DNA from: Paucisalibacillus globulus DSM 18846
GTDB lineage: Bacteria > Bacillota > Bacilli > Bacillales > Amphibacillaceae
Direction: 5' to 3'
DNA length: 64,000 nucleotides
NCBI RefSeq assembly: GCF_000482485.1
Contig: NZ_AXVK01000015.1
Coordinates: 1-64,000, forward strand
The notes under the pieces were generated by a model. That model did no database searches and was not told the DNA's origin. It worked only from the letters and a program-made list of their open reading frames with translations. A program made the position numbers and the translations under genes. Below are positions 26,155-33,913 of this stretch, one piece after another (the first letter of the stretch is position 1; every line of letters begins with the position of its first letter).

Positions 26155-26784
26155 TTAGATATGATTATCTGTTATTAATTCCACAAAAACCTTTGTAATC
26201 GTAGTTTTTGTAACCCTTCCGATTACCTCTAAGCCTTTAGTCGTATCTTTAACTACTGGTAACCCATCGATTTGTTTATTAATTAAGTTCTTAGCAACAT
26301 CAATTAATAAATCCTCTTTACGACACACCGTGACATTAGGCATTCTAGTCATTATAATATGAACTGCCAAAGCATTTAAGTCTTGTTTTCCAATGGCTGC
26401 GCGCAATAAATCTTTACGTGATACAACTCCTGTTAAACAAGAATTATCATCCACAATAAACAATGTACCAACATCTTCCAGGAACATGGTGGAAATGGCA
26501 TCATATACCGAAGAATTCTCTTGTACCACGATTGGAACAGATTGGTATTCATATACTTTATATTTCTTAATTTTCTCGGTTAAAAGTTCAGATCCCGTTT
26601 TCCCTGTATAAAAGTATCCTACACGTGGCCTAGCATCTAAAAATCCTGCCATTGTTAGTATGGCTAAATCTGGTCGTAACGTTGCACGAGTTAGATTTAA
26701 TCTATCTGCAATATGCTCACCTGTAATGGGACCATTGTTTTTTACAATTTCAATTATTTTTTCTTGTCGATTGGATAATTCCAC
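26155..26784 (-). CDS. ccpN: Transcriptional repressor of gluconeogenesis CcpN
   Basis: A 209-aa regulator (B. subtilis CcpN 212 aa). It has an N-terminal winged helix-turn-helix (QEKIIEIVKNNGPITGEHIA, then LNLTRATLRPDLAILTMAGF) and two CBS domains (about residues 80-135 and 145-205) that bind nucleotides. CcpN represses gapB and pckA in the presence of glucose, and YqfL, its downstream neighbour, modulates it. I chose the GTG at 26784 (GGGTGGTGA upstream; N terminus VELSNRQEKI). The frame is open 45 codons further, but that part is translated repeat sequence, not protein. Confidence 0.93.
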   Translation of the reverse strand: MELSNRQEKIIEIVKNNGPITGEHIADRLNLTRATLRPDLAILTMAGFLDARPRVGYFYTGKTGSELLTEKIKKYKVYEYQSVPIVVQENSSVYDAISTMFLEDVGTLFIVDDNSCLTGVVSRKDLLRAAIGKQDLNALAVHIIMTRMPNVTVCRKEDLLIDVAKNLINKQIDGLPVVKDTTKGLEVIGRVTKTTITKVFVELITDNHI

Positions 26785-26809
26785 ATTTTCACCACCCAAC
26801 GGTCTTGGA

Positions 26810-26991
26810 AAAACTCGCATTCGCTTCGTCTCAATCAACGCAACTACTAGTGATACTTCATAAAATACTACTTGATTGACTACAGCAACTTTGCAAGGAG
26901 TAACACTTCCTTGAATCAAAATTACTATACGACGAGTACATTTTGTTCGTTTTTCTATACGAGCGGAAAGTTTTTGTGCTTTCCTAACTAC
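26810..26991. repeat. Palindromic repeat A, copy 3 (long form, in the ccpN leader)
   Basis: The left arm GGAAAAACTCGCATTCGCTT (26810-26829) and the right part GTTCGTTTTTCTATACGAGCGGAAAG continuing to GTGCTTTCCTAACTA (26946-26990) match the ends of copy 2. About 115 bp of unrelated sequence lies between them, where copy 2 has about 12 bases. The element occupies the space where the ccpN promoter should be. It may supply the promoter or lie between it and the gene. Confidence 0.75.
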
Positions 26992-27061
26992 GAAAAAGAG
27001 ACATACTATTTATTAATATTATAGCCTAAATAGGTAAAAAGGGGAATTAGTAGTCCCCTTC

Positions 27062-29146
27062 CTAAAAGTGCTGTTTCCATTCAATGGCATTTAAATCCGC
27101 AAAATTATTCACTAAAATTGCAATTCGATTTAATAATGCCAATCGATTCTTTCTCAATTGTTCGTTTTCGGCCATTACCATGTTATTTTCGAAGAATAGA
27201 TGTATTGGCTCAGCTAGTTTCTCTAACGCAGAAAATGCTCCTTCAAGGTTATCCTGTACAATCAACTCCTGGTAACTTGCTTGAACATTTTCATAGATAT
27301 CAAATAAGTCCCTTTCAGAATCTGTTTCAAAGTATTCTGGATTAACAACTGTCTCTTCTGTCTTCTCAGCTAAATTTAAAACACGTACTAATGCCTCTTG
27401 GATTGGTTTAAATGAAGCTTCATTGCGTTTAGCGGATAGAATACTCGCCTTTTTCACCATATCTGACATTATTCCAATTTGATGGCTAGTAATTGCTTGA
27501 ATAATATCCTGTTCAATACCACGCTCTTTTAATACAAATGCAACCCTTTGTTGTATAAAGGCATGCAGCTCTTTTTTTATTACTTCAAAATCAACATGTT
27601 CCAGATCTAAGGATTCATAAAGCTCTATAGTCAACTTAAATAAATCTGCTACAGGAATTCCCCATTCCCTGTCATTAGCAATACGAAGAATACCAGTTGC
27701 TTGTCTACGCAGTCCATATGGATCCTGGGAGCCAGTTGGCTTTAACCCTACACCGATACAACCTACAATTGTATCCAGTTTATCTGCTACACTAACAATT
27801 GCACCAACTAATGTCTCTGGAAGTTCTCCACCTGCACTTGTTGGCATATAATGTTCACGAATTGCAATAGCAACCGATTCATCCTCTCCAAAAGAACGGG
27901 CATATTTCTCACCCATAGTCCCTTGAAGCTCTGTGAATTCATTAACCATATTGGTCATTAAATCAAATTTACTTAACTGAGCAGCCCGAATAATTTTTTG
28001 TGTTACTTCTGCATCAATATTCAAAGACTGTGCAATTTTTTCTGAAATAGAGACTACACGACTAACCTTTTCACCAATTGTTCCTAATTTCACTTGGAAA
28101 ACAACTGAATTCAGTTTATCCAAATAAAACTCTACTGAATTCTTTTGATCTTCTTCAAAGAAGAACTGGCCATCAGATAAACGTGCTCGTAATACCTTTT
28201 CATTACCTTTGATTACTGTTTCGAGTGCATTTGAATCACCATTTCGCACTCCAACAAAATATGGAAGTAATGTACCTGTATTCGATTTAACTGGAAAATA
28301 GCGTTGATGTTCCTTCATGGAAGTTACCAACACTTCAGAAGGTAATTTAAGGAATTCTTTTTCAAATGATCCAATAAATACAGTAGGATATTCCACTAAA
28401 TTCCGTACTTCGTCAAGTAAATCTTGATCGATAGGAACAATAAAGTTACCTTTTTCTTCTGCCTGTTTAATTCCTTCTAAAATCATTTTTTCTCTTACAT
28501 TTGAATCAACGATAACAAAGTTATTTTTCATTTCTAGCTTATAATCTAGAGGATTTCTCAATACGACTTCCTTACCAAGAAAACGATGTCCATAAGTAAC
28601 ATTACTAGTTTGAACCCCAGCAATTTCGAATGGAATTATTTCTTCTTCAAATAGAGCAACCATCCATCGAATTGGTCTTACATATCGCATCGTACCATTT
28701 CCCCAACGCATATTTTTACCAAATTGAATAGATTCAATAATATTTTTAAATTCTGGGAGTAATGAGCCTGTTAATTTCCCTTCAATAACTTTATTTACAA
28801 AAATATATGTCGTACCTTTAACATCTTTTGTATATATATCATCAACTGTTTTACCTTGCCCTTTGGTAAAGCCAACCGCCGCTTTAGACCAATTTCCTTG
28901 ATCGTCTTGTGCTATTTTAATTGCAGGACCTTTTGCTTCTTCTTCAATAGTAGCTTGTTTCTCAGCAATATCGTGGATTAATACAGCTAATCTTCTAGGA
29001 GTAGAGAAGGTTTCAATTTTTGAATAAGTAATACGTAAATCATCTAACCAACTGGTTGTCTTTACTTTTAATTGTTTTTCAGCATCATCTATAAAACGAG
29101 CGGGTAATTCTTCTAGACCTATTTCGAATAAAACATTCTTAGCCAT
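27062..29146 (-). CDS. glyS: Glycyl-tRNA synthetase beta subunit
   Basis: A 694-aa beta subunit of the tetrameric bacterial glycyl-tRNA synthetase. It starts AKNVLFEIGLEELPARF and has the family block RWGNGTMRYVRPIRWMVAL. A central HD-like and a C-terminal anticodon-binding part follow, including VGCIGVGLKPTGSQDPYGLRR. It holds the tRNA-binding function, while GlyQ carries the active site. Its ATG overlaps the glyQ stop (TAATG), so the subunits are made together under the glycine T-box. Confidence 0.96.
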   Translation of the reverse strand: MAKNVLFEIGLEELPARFIDDAEKQLKVKTTSWLDDLRITYSKIETFSTPRRLAVLIHDIAEKQATIEEEAKGPAIKIAQDDQGNWSKAAVGFTKGQGKTVDDIYTKDVKGTTYIFVNKVIEGKLTGSLLPEFKNIIESIQFGKNMRWGNGTMRYVRPIRWMVALFEEEIIPFEIAGVQTSNVTYGHRFLGKEVVLRNPLDYKLEMKNNFVIVDSNVREKMILEGIKQAEEKGNFIVPIDQDLLDEVRNLVEYPTVFIGSFEKEFLKLPSEVLVTSMKEHQRYFPVKSNTGTLLPYFVGVRNGDSNALETVIKGNEKVLRARLSDGQFFFEEDQKNSVEFYLDKLNSVVFQVKLGTIGEKVSRVVSISEKIAQSLNIDAEVTQKIIRAAQLSKFDLMTNMVNEFTELQGTMGEKYARSFGEDESVAIAIREHYMPTSAGGELPETLVGAIVSVADKLDTIVGCIGVGLKPTGSQDPYGLRRQATGILRIANDREWGIPVADLFKLTIELYESLDLEHVDFEVIKKELHAFIQQRVAFVLKERGIEQDIIQAITSHQIGIMSDMVKKASILSAKRNEASFKPIQEALVRVLNLAEKTEETVVNPEYFETDSERDLFDIYENVQASYQELIVQDNLEGAFSALEKLAEPIHLFFENNMVMAENEQLRKNRLALLNRIAILVNNFADLNAIEWKQHF

Positions 29147-30024
29147 TATTTATCCTCCTTTTTAAGCATTGGAAAGCCAAGTCGTTCACGTTCTTCAACA
29201 TAAGCCTTTGCAATATTTCTTGCTAAATTTCTAATTCTTCCTATATAGCCTGTACGCTCTGTTACTGAAATTACTCCCCTAGCATCTAAAAGATTGAAGG
29301 TATGCGAACATTTCAATACATAGTCGTAAGCGGGGAAAATAAGACCCTTTTCCATTGTTTTCTGTGCTTCTTCCTCATACATAGAGAAAAGTTGGAATAA
29401 CATATCCACATTAGATTCTTCAAATGTATATGTGGAGTGTTCGTATTCAGGCTGTTTAAAAATATCCTTGTAAGTAAAACCATCTGTCCATTCTAAATCA
29501 AATACATTTTCTTTATCTTGAATGTAAGATGCAAGACGCTCTATCCCATAAGTAAGCTCTACCGTTACAGGACTAGCTTCTAATCCACCAATTTGTTGAA
29601 AATAGGTAAATTGAGTAATTTCCATTCCATCAAGCCAAACTTCCCATCCTAGCCCAGCAGCACCAAGTGTCGGGTTTTCCCAGTTATCCTCTACGAATCG
29701 AATATCGTGCTCCAAAGGATTTATGCCAAGTGCCTGAAGTGATTCTAAATAAAGATCTTGAATATTATCGGGTGATGGTTTAATGATGACTTGAAACTGA
29801 TGGTGTTGATACAACCGGTTAGGGTTTTCACCATATCTACCATCAGCAGGTCTACGAGATGGCTCTACATAGGCAACTCGCCATGGCTCTGGACCAAGAC
29901 TTCTTAATAAAGTCATCGGCGACATTGTACCAGCACCTTTTTCAACATCATAAGCTTGCATTAAAATACAATTTTGTTCTGACCAGAATTTCTGCAATGT
30001 TAAAATCATATTTTGGATATTCAT
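29146..30024 (-). CDS. glyQ: Glycyl-tRNA synthetase alpha subunit
   Basis: A 292-aa catalytic subunit (B. subtilis 295 aa) of class II glycyl-tRNA synthetase. Conserved segments are [36 protein letters not shown] and [20 protein letters not shown]. It attaches glycine to tRNA-Gly. ATG at 30024 follows ATGGAGG. The frame is open 22 codons upstream, but that is leader RNA. It is controlled by the T-box at 30122-30335. Confidence 0.97.
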   Translation of the reverse strand: MNIQNMILTLQKFWSEQNCILMQAYDVEKGAGTMSPMTLLRSLGPEPWRVAYVEPSRRPADGRYGENPNRLYQHHQFQVIIKPSPDNIQDLYLESLQALGINPLEHDIRFVEDNWENPTLGAAGLGWEVWLDGMEITQFTYFQQIGGLEASPVTVELTYGIERLASYIQDKENVFDLEWTDGFTYKDIFKQPEYEHSTYTFEESNVDMLFQLFSMYEEEAQKTMEKGLIFPAYDYVLKCSHTFNLLDARGVISVTERTGYIGRIRNLARNIAKAYVEERERLGFPMLKKEDK

Positions 30025-30121
30025 TCTAAAAACCTCCATATATTTTTTCCTTTTATAGGTGGAAGAGTTAACGTTCATTACAATAAGCAAATAATCATAA
30101 TTTATAACTTAACAAATCTAA

Positions 30122-30335
30122 AAACCCGTCCCTATGCCTATAAATGGATTATAGACATAGGGACGGGTATTAATCCGCGGTTCCACCCTATTTGCTTTAT
30201 CACTGGATAAAGCCACTTTATTAACCATGCTCCAGAGTGCCATTCCTAACTGACCGTTTATTCAGCTCACACTATCCTGAACTCGCTTAGTAATGGTATC
30301 AGTAAGTACTTTTCTCTTTCATCACATCATCTTTT
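30122..30335 (-). promoter_or_regulatory. Glycine T-box riboswitch with terminator (glyQS leader)
   Basis: The minus strand contains the T-box sequence AGGGTGGAACCGCGG (30189-30175). It is followed by a strong terminator hairpin ACCCGTCCCTATG...CATAGGGACGGGT with a T run (30169-30120). Upstream is a typical stem I with an AG-rich start (GAAAGAGAAAAGTACTTACTG) and a specifier region AATGGCAC. It presents GGC, a glycine codon (complement of 30239-30241). Uncharged tRNA-Gly would stabilise the antiterminator and allow glyQ-glyS expression. Confidence 0.93.
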
Positions 30336-30346
30336 GAATATGTATC

Positions 30347-30376
30347 ATCTTACTTTATAGATAAAGTATTTGTCAA
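30347..30376 (-). promoter_or_regulatory. Sigma-A promoter of the glyQS leader
   Basis: TTGACA (30376-30371, perfect) and TAAGAT (30352-30347) with an 18-base spacer on the minus strand, just before the T-box. The -35 lies at the very end of recO. Confidence 0.7.
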
Positions 30377-30379
30377 CTT

Positions 30380-31129
30380 TTATATATTATCAAACTTGGC
30401 GATTTGATTAAGAAACTTTTTCGACTTTAAGAAATATCCACCATATCGATCATAATAGGCATCTAAGAGGTTTCTTAATAATTCGCGATTCTCAACCTTG
30501 ACCGAAACATTACCAACACGTTCAAGCCCTACTGTTGAAAATACATAGAGAAGCTTAACCACTGAATTGGCCAACGGAATAGCATCCGAGTCAACATGCT
30601 GACACCTCGAACACAGTAAACCCCCTTCAACAATTGAAAAAGAATATGGTGCATTTTTTTCACCACAGTTCGCACACTGATGTACGGTTGGAGCAAATCC
30701 TCCCGCACGGTACAATTTCATTTCGTACATCATTAGTGGGATAGAAACATCATCATGCTCTGAAATATATTCTAATGTTTGATTTAATTGTTCATATATT
30801 TCTGGATTAAGGACTCTTTCATCCATTAATTTATCTGTTAATTCCACTAAATAAGCAGCATAGGCAGTCTTCATAATATCCTCTCGAATAGCACGAAATG
30901 ATTCAATAATTTCGCCTTGTTGAATCGTACTTAATCCCTTAGAAAGGTAGACAAAAAATTGACCATAAATGAATGGCTGCGTAACAGCAGCCATTCTACT
31001 TTTTGGTTTCTTTGCACCACGGGCAATAGCGGTAAACTTTCCTATTCTTTTGCTAAAAATCGTAACTAATTTATGTGTTTCACCATAATCTTTTGTCTTA
31101 ATAATAATACCATCTATTTTTTCTAGCAT
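30380..31129 (-). CDS. recO: Recombination mediator RecO
   Basis: A 249-aa RecO protein that helps load RecA on SSB-coated single strands and anneals DNA (RecFOR pathway). The N-terminal OB fold starts MLEKIDGIIIKTKDYGETHKL. The C-terminal helical domain has a zinc-binding four-Cys module (CANCGEKNAPY then GGLLCSRCQH). ATG at 31129. yqzL lies 24 bases upstream and glyQ follows, the same order as in B. subtilis. Confidence 0.95.
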   Translation of the reverse strand: MLEKIDGIIIKTKDYGETHKLVTIFSKRIGKFTAIARGAKKPKSRMAAVTQPFIYGQFFVYLSKGLSTIQQGEIIESFRAIREDIMKTAYAAYLVELTDKLMDERVLNPEIYEQLNQTLEYISEHDDVSIPLMMYEMKLYRAGGFAPTVHQCANCGEKNAPYSFSIVEGGLLCSRCQHVDSDAIPLANSVVKLLYVFSTVGLERVGNVSVKVENRELLRNLLDAYYDRYGGYFLKSKKFLNQIAKFDNI

Positions 31130-31153
31130 ACATATTCCCCTTTTTACTGCATG

Positions 31154-31306
31154 CTACATATTGGAATCTACCGGTAGGTTCTCCAGATTAGTTGTCGAGC
31201 CATCGTCTAAGCCCAGCTCACTTGGATCACTTTCTAACTCTTTCATTAATAAATAGGTCTCAATATTTCCTGTTTGACTAAATAGCTTCCATACTAAGTC
31301 GATCAC
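31154..31306 (-). CDS. yqzL: Small protein YqzL
   Basis: A 50-aa protein that begins (GTG start) VIDLVWKLFSQTGNIETYLL and continues MKELESD.... The pattern FSQTGNI-TYLL-KE is that of the YqzL family (B. subtilis 47 aa), which always lies between era and recO. GAAAGGTGTG stands upstream of the GTG at 31306. The C-terminal 20 residues are acidic and variable. Function unknown. Confidence 0.88.
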   Translation of the reverse strand: MIDLVWKLFSQTGNIETYLLMKELESDPSELGLDDGSTTNLENLPVDSNM

Positions 31307-31480
31307 AAGAAAACACACCTTTCTTTATTCTTTTCTAGAAGTATCTTTTTGTAAGTTAGAACACTGATTAAATTCTTCATTTAATCTGGATACATGTTCT
31401 GCTCGTAAGCAACCAATGTTCCGGATACTATTATCGTCTCCACTATGTCATAAAACAATTAGTTTAAAAATTTTCCATCT

Positions 31481-32383
31481 CTAATATTCATCTTCACGGA
31501 AGCCATATTCAAGTAACTGGCTTTGCTTATTTCTCCAATCTTTTTGCACCTTGACCCAAAGTTCTAAATAAACTTTCGAACCAAGTAAAGCTTCGATATC
31601 TTTTCTTGCATCCTTACCAACATTTTTTAACATACTTCCTTGTTTTCCAATCAAAATACCTTTTTGGGATTTTCTCTCCGTAATAATTGCAGCTTGGATA
31701 TATATCTGGTCCGATTCTCTCTTTTCAATATTCTCAATAACTACAGCAATGGAATGCGGGATTTCTTCTCGTGTCAAATGTAAAACTTTTTCCCGTATTA
31801 ATTCACTAATAATAAATCGTTCAGGATGGTCTGTCACTTGGTCTGCTGGGTAGAATTGTGGGCCTTCTGGTAAGTGACTTTTTAGTACATCTAATAGATG
31901 ATTGACGTTATTTCCTTGTAGTGCAGATATCGGAATAATTTCTTCAAAATCATATTTTTCATTGTACATTTCAATTAATGGTAACAATTTATCTGGATGT
32001 ACCTTATCTATTTTATTCACAACAAGAAAGACCGGACTCTTTACACGTTCTAAGCGATCAATGATAAATTGATCACCTCTACCGTATCCTTCCTCCGCAT
32101 TAATCATAAATAGTATTACATCTACTTCGTTTAATGTGTTTTCGGCAATTTTGACCATAAAATCACCTAAACGATGCTTGGGTTTATGTATCCCTGGTGT
32201 ATCAATAAAAATAAATTGAGCATCATTTTGGGTTAGAACACCCTGTATTTTGTTTCGTGTTGTTTGTGGTTTATCGCTCATGATGGCTATTTTTTGGCCA
32301 ATTACCTGATTCATAAAGGTTGATTTTCCCACATTTGGTCTTCCGATTATTGTTATAAATCCTGATTTATAATTTGTGTCCAT
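31481..32383 (-). CDS. era: Ribosome-maturation GTPase Era
   Basis: A 300-aa essential GTPase. G1 is GRPNVGKST, the switch I region has TTRNKIQG, G3 is DTPG, G4 is NKID and G5 is SALQG. The C-terminal KH domain has [15 protein letters not shown] and binds the 3' end of 16S rRNA during 30S assembly. ATG at 32383 has TTGGAGG upstream. In B. subtilis cdd precedes era; here a repeat element and a terminator occupy that place, so era must have its own promoter. Confidence 0.96.
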   Translation of the reverse strand: MDTNYKSGFITIIGRPNVGKSTFMNQVIGQKIAIMSDKPQTTRNKIQGVLTQNDAQFIFIDTPGIHKPKHRLGDFMVKIAENTLNEVDVILFMINAEEGYGRGDQFIIDRLERVKSPVFLVVNKIDKVHPDKLLPLIEMYNEKYDFEEIIPISALQGNNVNHLLDVLKSHLPEGPQFYPADQVTDHPERFIISELIREKVLHLTREEIPHSIAVVIENIEKRESDQIYIQAAIITERKSQKGILIGKQGSMLKNVGKDARKDIEALLGSKVYLELWVKVQKDWRNKQSQLLEYGFREDEY

Positions 32384-32549
32384 GAAGTTCCTCCAAGAAG
32401 TTTAAATAGATTTTTCATTCTATGTTTTGTCTATTATACTACAAAATCTTTGTTGTTTCATGTTATCGACAAAAGCTTTGAAAAGATTTTATGGTTCGAT
32501 AATTATCCCCATTTTGTATAAAACTATGCTTGAACCTTACATTAAAAAA

Positions 32550-32580
32550 CGGATAATCTTGTCAATTAGACTGATTATCC
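32550..32580 (-). terminator. Terminator upstream of era (end of the dgkA unit)
   Basis: GGATAATC and GATTATCC pair around a 13-base loop, and the minus strand continues GTTTTTTAAT. It separates the pgpH-ybeY-dgkA group plus repeat B1 from era. Confidence 0.65.
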
Positions 32581-32665
32581 ATTAACTATTTCTATATCAT
32601 CTTATTTTGTAAGATTGTTATGAAAAAATGTTAAGATTTTAGGAATTGAATCTGATAAATAATAG

Positions 32666-33056
32666 ATGGAAACTGTGCGGTAACTTTACTTAGGATTATA
32701 AGTTGAGCATCTAACTCGCTCCGGAAATACACTCCGCTGGTAGTGAATTAGAAATTTTGTACTTAATTACTAAGAAAAATGCGTTACAAATAATCCATAA
32801 ATCGTAAACTCTAACTAGCGTAGGCAGAATACGGAGACTCCTCGAAAATAAAAAACAATTTTCTTCGTGCGATGTCATGCTGCCGAAGCTTTCCTTGTCC
32901 TACAGGAATAGCACGTGTCCGAAGACCCCGCAGCGGTGCTTTTTCCGCGAGGAGGCTGAGGCCGTGCCCGAGGAAAGCGGAGTATTCTGCCGGAGCGGGG
33001 TGATAGCAGTTCAACAACTCCAGCTATTCACAAAAATTACCGCACAGTTTATGCAA
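32666..33056. repeat. MITE-like repeat B, copy with GC-rich core
   Basis: The left end is GATGGAAACTGTGCGGTAAC, the right end ATTACCGCACAGTTTATGC. These form inverted termini of about 13 bp (AACTGTGCGGTAA). The core (about 32700-33015) is much richer in GC than the surroundings. It contains CTCCGGAAATACACTCCGC, ACTCCTCGAAAATAAAAA, AGCACGTGTCCGAAGACCCC and GAGGAGGCTGAGGCCGTG. Similar core sequences are widespread interspersed repeats in Bacillaceae. No transposase is encoded; short ORFs in it are accidental. Confidence 0.8.
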
Positions 33057-33105
33057 ATAGCAATTTACTATTAAAAAGCATTTTAATCAGTATATCTTAT
33101 TTTAT

Positions 33106-33459
33106 TTAAAAAACTTTCGGAAAAAAGATTATAAGTCCAACTACTAAAGCCGTTAAGGAAGCCACAAATACCCCCGCAGCAGCTAGGTCTTTTATTCTCT
33201 TAGCTGCGGGATGGATTTCTGGTTTAATGTAATTTATAATTTCTTCTATTGCAGTATTAAGTATTTCTGCTGTGATTACCAATCCTACGACGATAACCAC
33301 AGCAATCCATTCACCAATAGTAATATTATAAAAGGTTCCTACTATACATACTAAAATTGCTGAAAAAAGATGTAGTCGAAAGTTTCGTTCAGATTTAAAA
33401 ACTTCTTTTAAGCCATTCATGGCATATGTAAATCCAATCGAATTCTTCTTACCTTCCAA
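33106..33459 (-). CDS. dgkA: Undecaprenol/diacylglycerol kinase DgkA
   Basis: A 117-aa integral membrane kinase. The Gram-positive enzyme phosphorylates undecaprenol for cell-wall lipid recycling. Three membrane helices and the active-site motif AEILNTAIEEIINYI are visible, as is the cytoplasmic RIKDLAAAGVFVAS segment. The start is TTG at 33459, with AGGGG about 9 bases upstream and the gene overlapping the end of ybeY by 11 bases. A cdd gene usually follows, but is absent here. Confidence 0.93.
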   Translation of the reverse strand: MEGKKNSIGFTYAMNGLKEVFKSERNFRLHLFSAILVCIVGTFYNITIGEWIAVVIVVGLVITAEILNTAIEEIINYIKPEIHPAAKRIKDLAAAGVFVASLTALVVGLIIFFPKVF

Positions 33460-33913
33460 GGTTATATTCCCCTAATATTTCATCTTGTTTTTGGAACATT
33501 TCTTTTTCATCTTCTTTTGTCATATGGTCATAGCCTAATAAATGAAGTAATCCATGCACAGCTAAAAAGCCAAGTTCTCTTTCAAAAGTATGATTATACT
33601 CTTCCGCCTGTTCCTTTGCCTTCTCAACAGAGATGATAATATCACCTAAGATTACCGGAATATCATCTCCTTTAATTTTAACCTCATCTACTGACGTTTC
33701 CTCTAATGCAAATGAAATAACATCTGTTGGCTTGTCTAATTTGCGATAGTCACGATTGATTTCCTGTATCTCATCATTATTGACAAAAGTAATAGAAACC
33801 TCTGCATTCTCTGATATTCCTTCTCTCTGAGCGGTTAGTTTTAGTAATCCCTCTATAAGCTCAAAATGGTTTTTTGGTACTGAATTTGTATTATCTTGAA
33901 AATCAATTTCCAC
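33449..33913 (-). CDS. ybeY: Endoribonuclease YbeY (YqfG)
   Basis: A 154-aa metalloenzyme needed for 16S rRNA maturation and ribosome quality control. The zinc site HGLLHLLGYDH (about residues 121-131) is complete. TDVISFALEE is also conserved. The start is GTG at 33913, overlapping the pgpH stop (TAGTG), with AAGGAGG upstream. It lies between pgpH and dgkA, the standard order in Firmicutes. Confidence 0.95.
   Translation of the reverse strand: MEIDFQDNTNSVPKNHFELIEGLLKLTAQREGISENAEVSITFVNNDEIQEINRDYRKLDKPTDVISFALEETSVDEVKIKGDDIPVILGDIIISVEKAKEQAEEYNHTFERELGFLAVHGLLHLLGYDHMTKEDEKEMFQKQDEILGEYNLGR

Noticed and set aside
26785-26919. N-terminal extension of ccpN by 45 codons
   Set aside because: The extension is encoded by repeat A sequence, and the shorter start gives the family length (209 versus 212 aa) with a ribosome site.
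32811-33074. Short ORFs on both strands in the GC-rich repeat (32811-33017, 32877-33074)
   Set aside because: They arise from the GC-rich repeat core, are not like any protein and have no ribosome sites.
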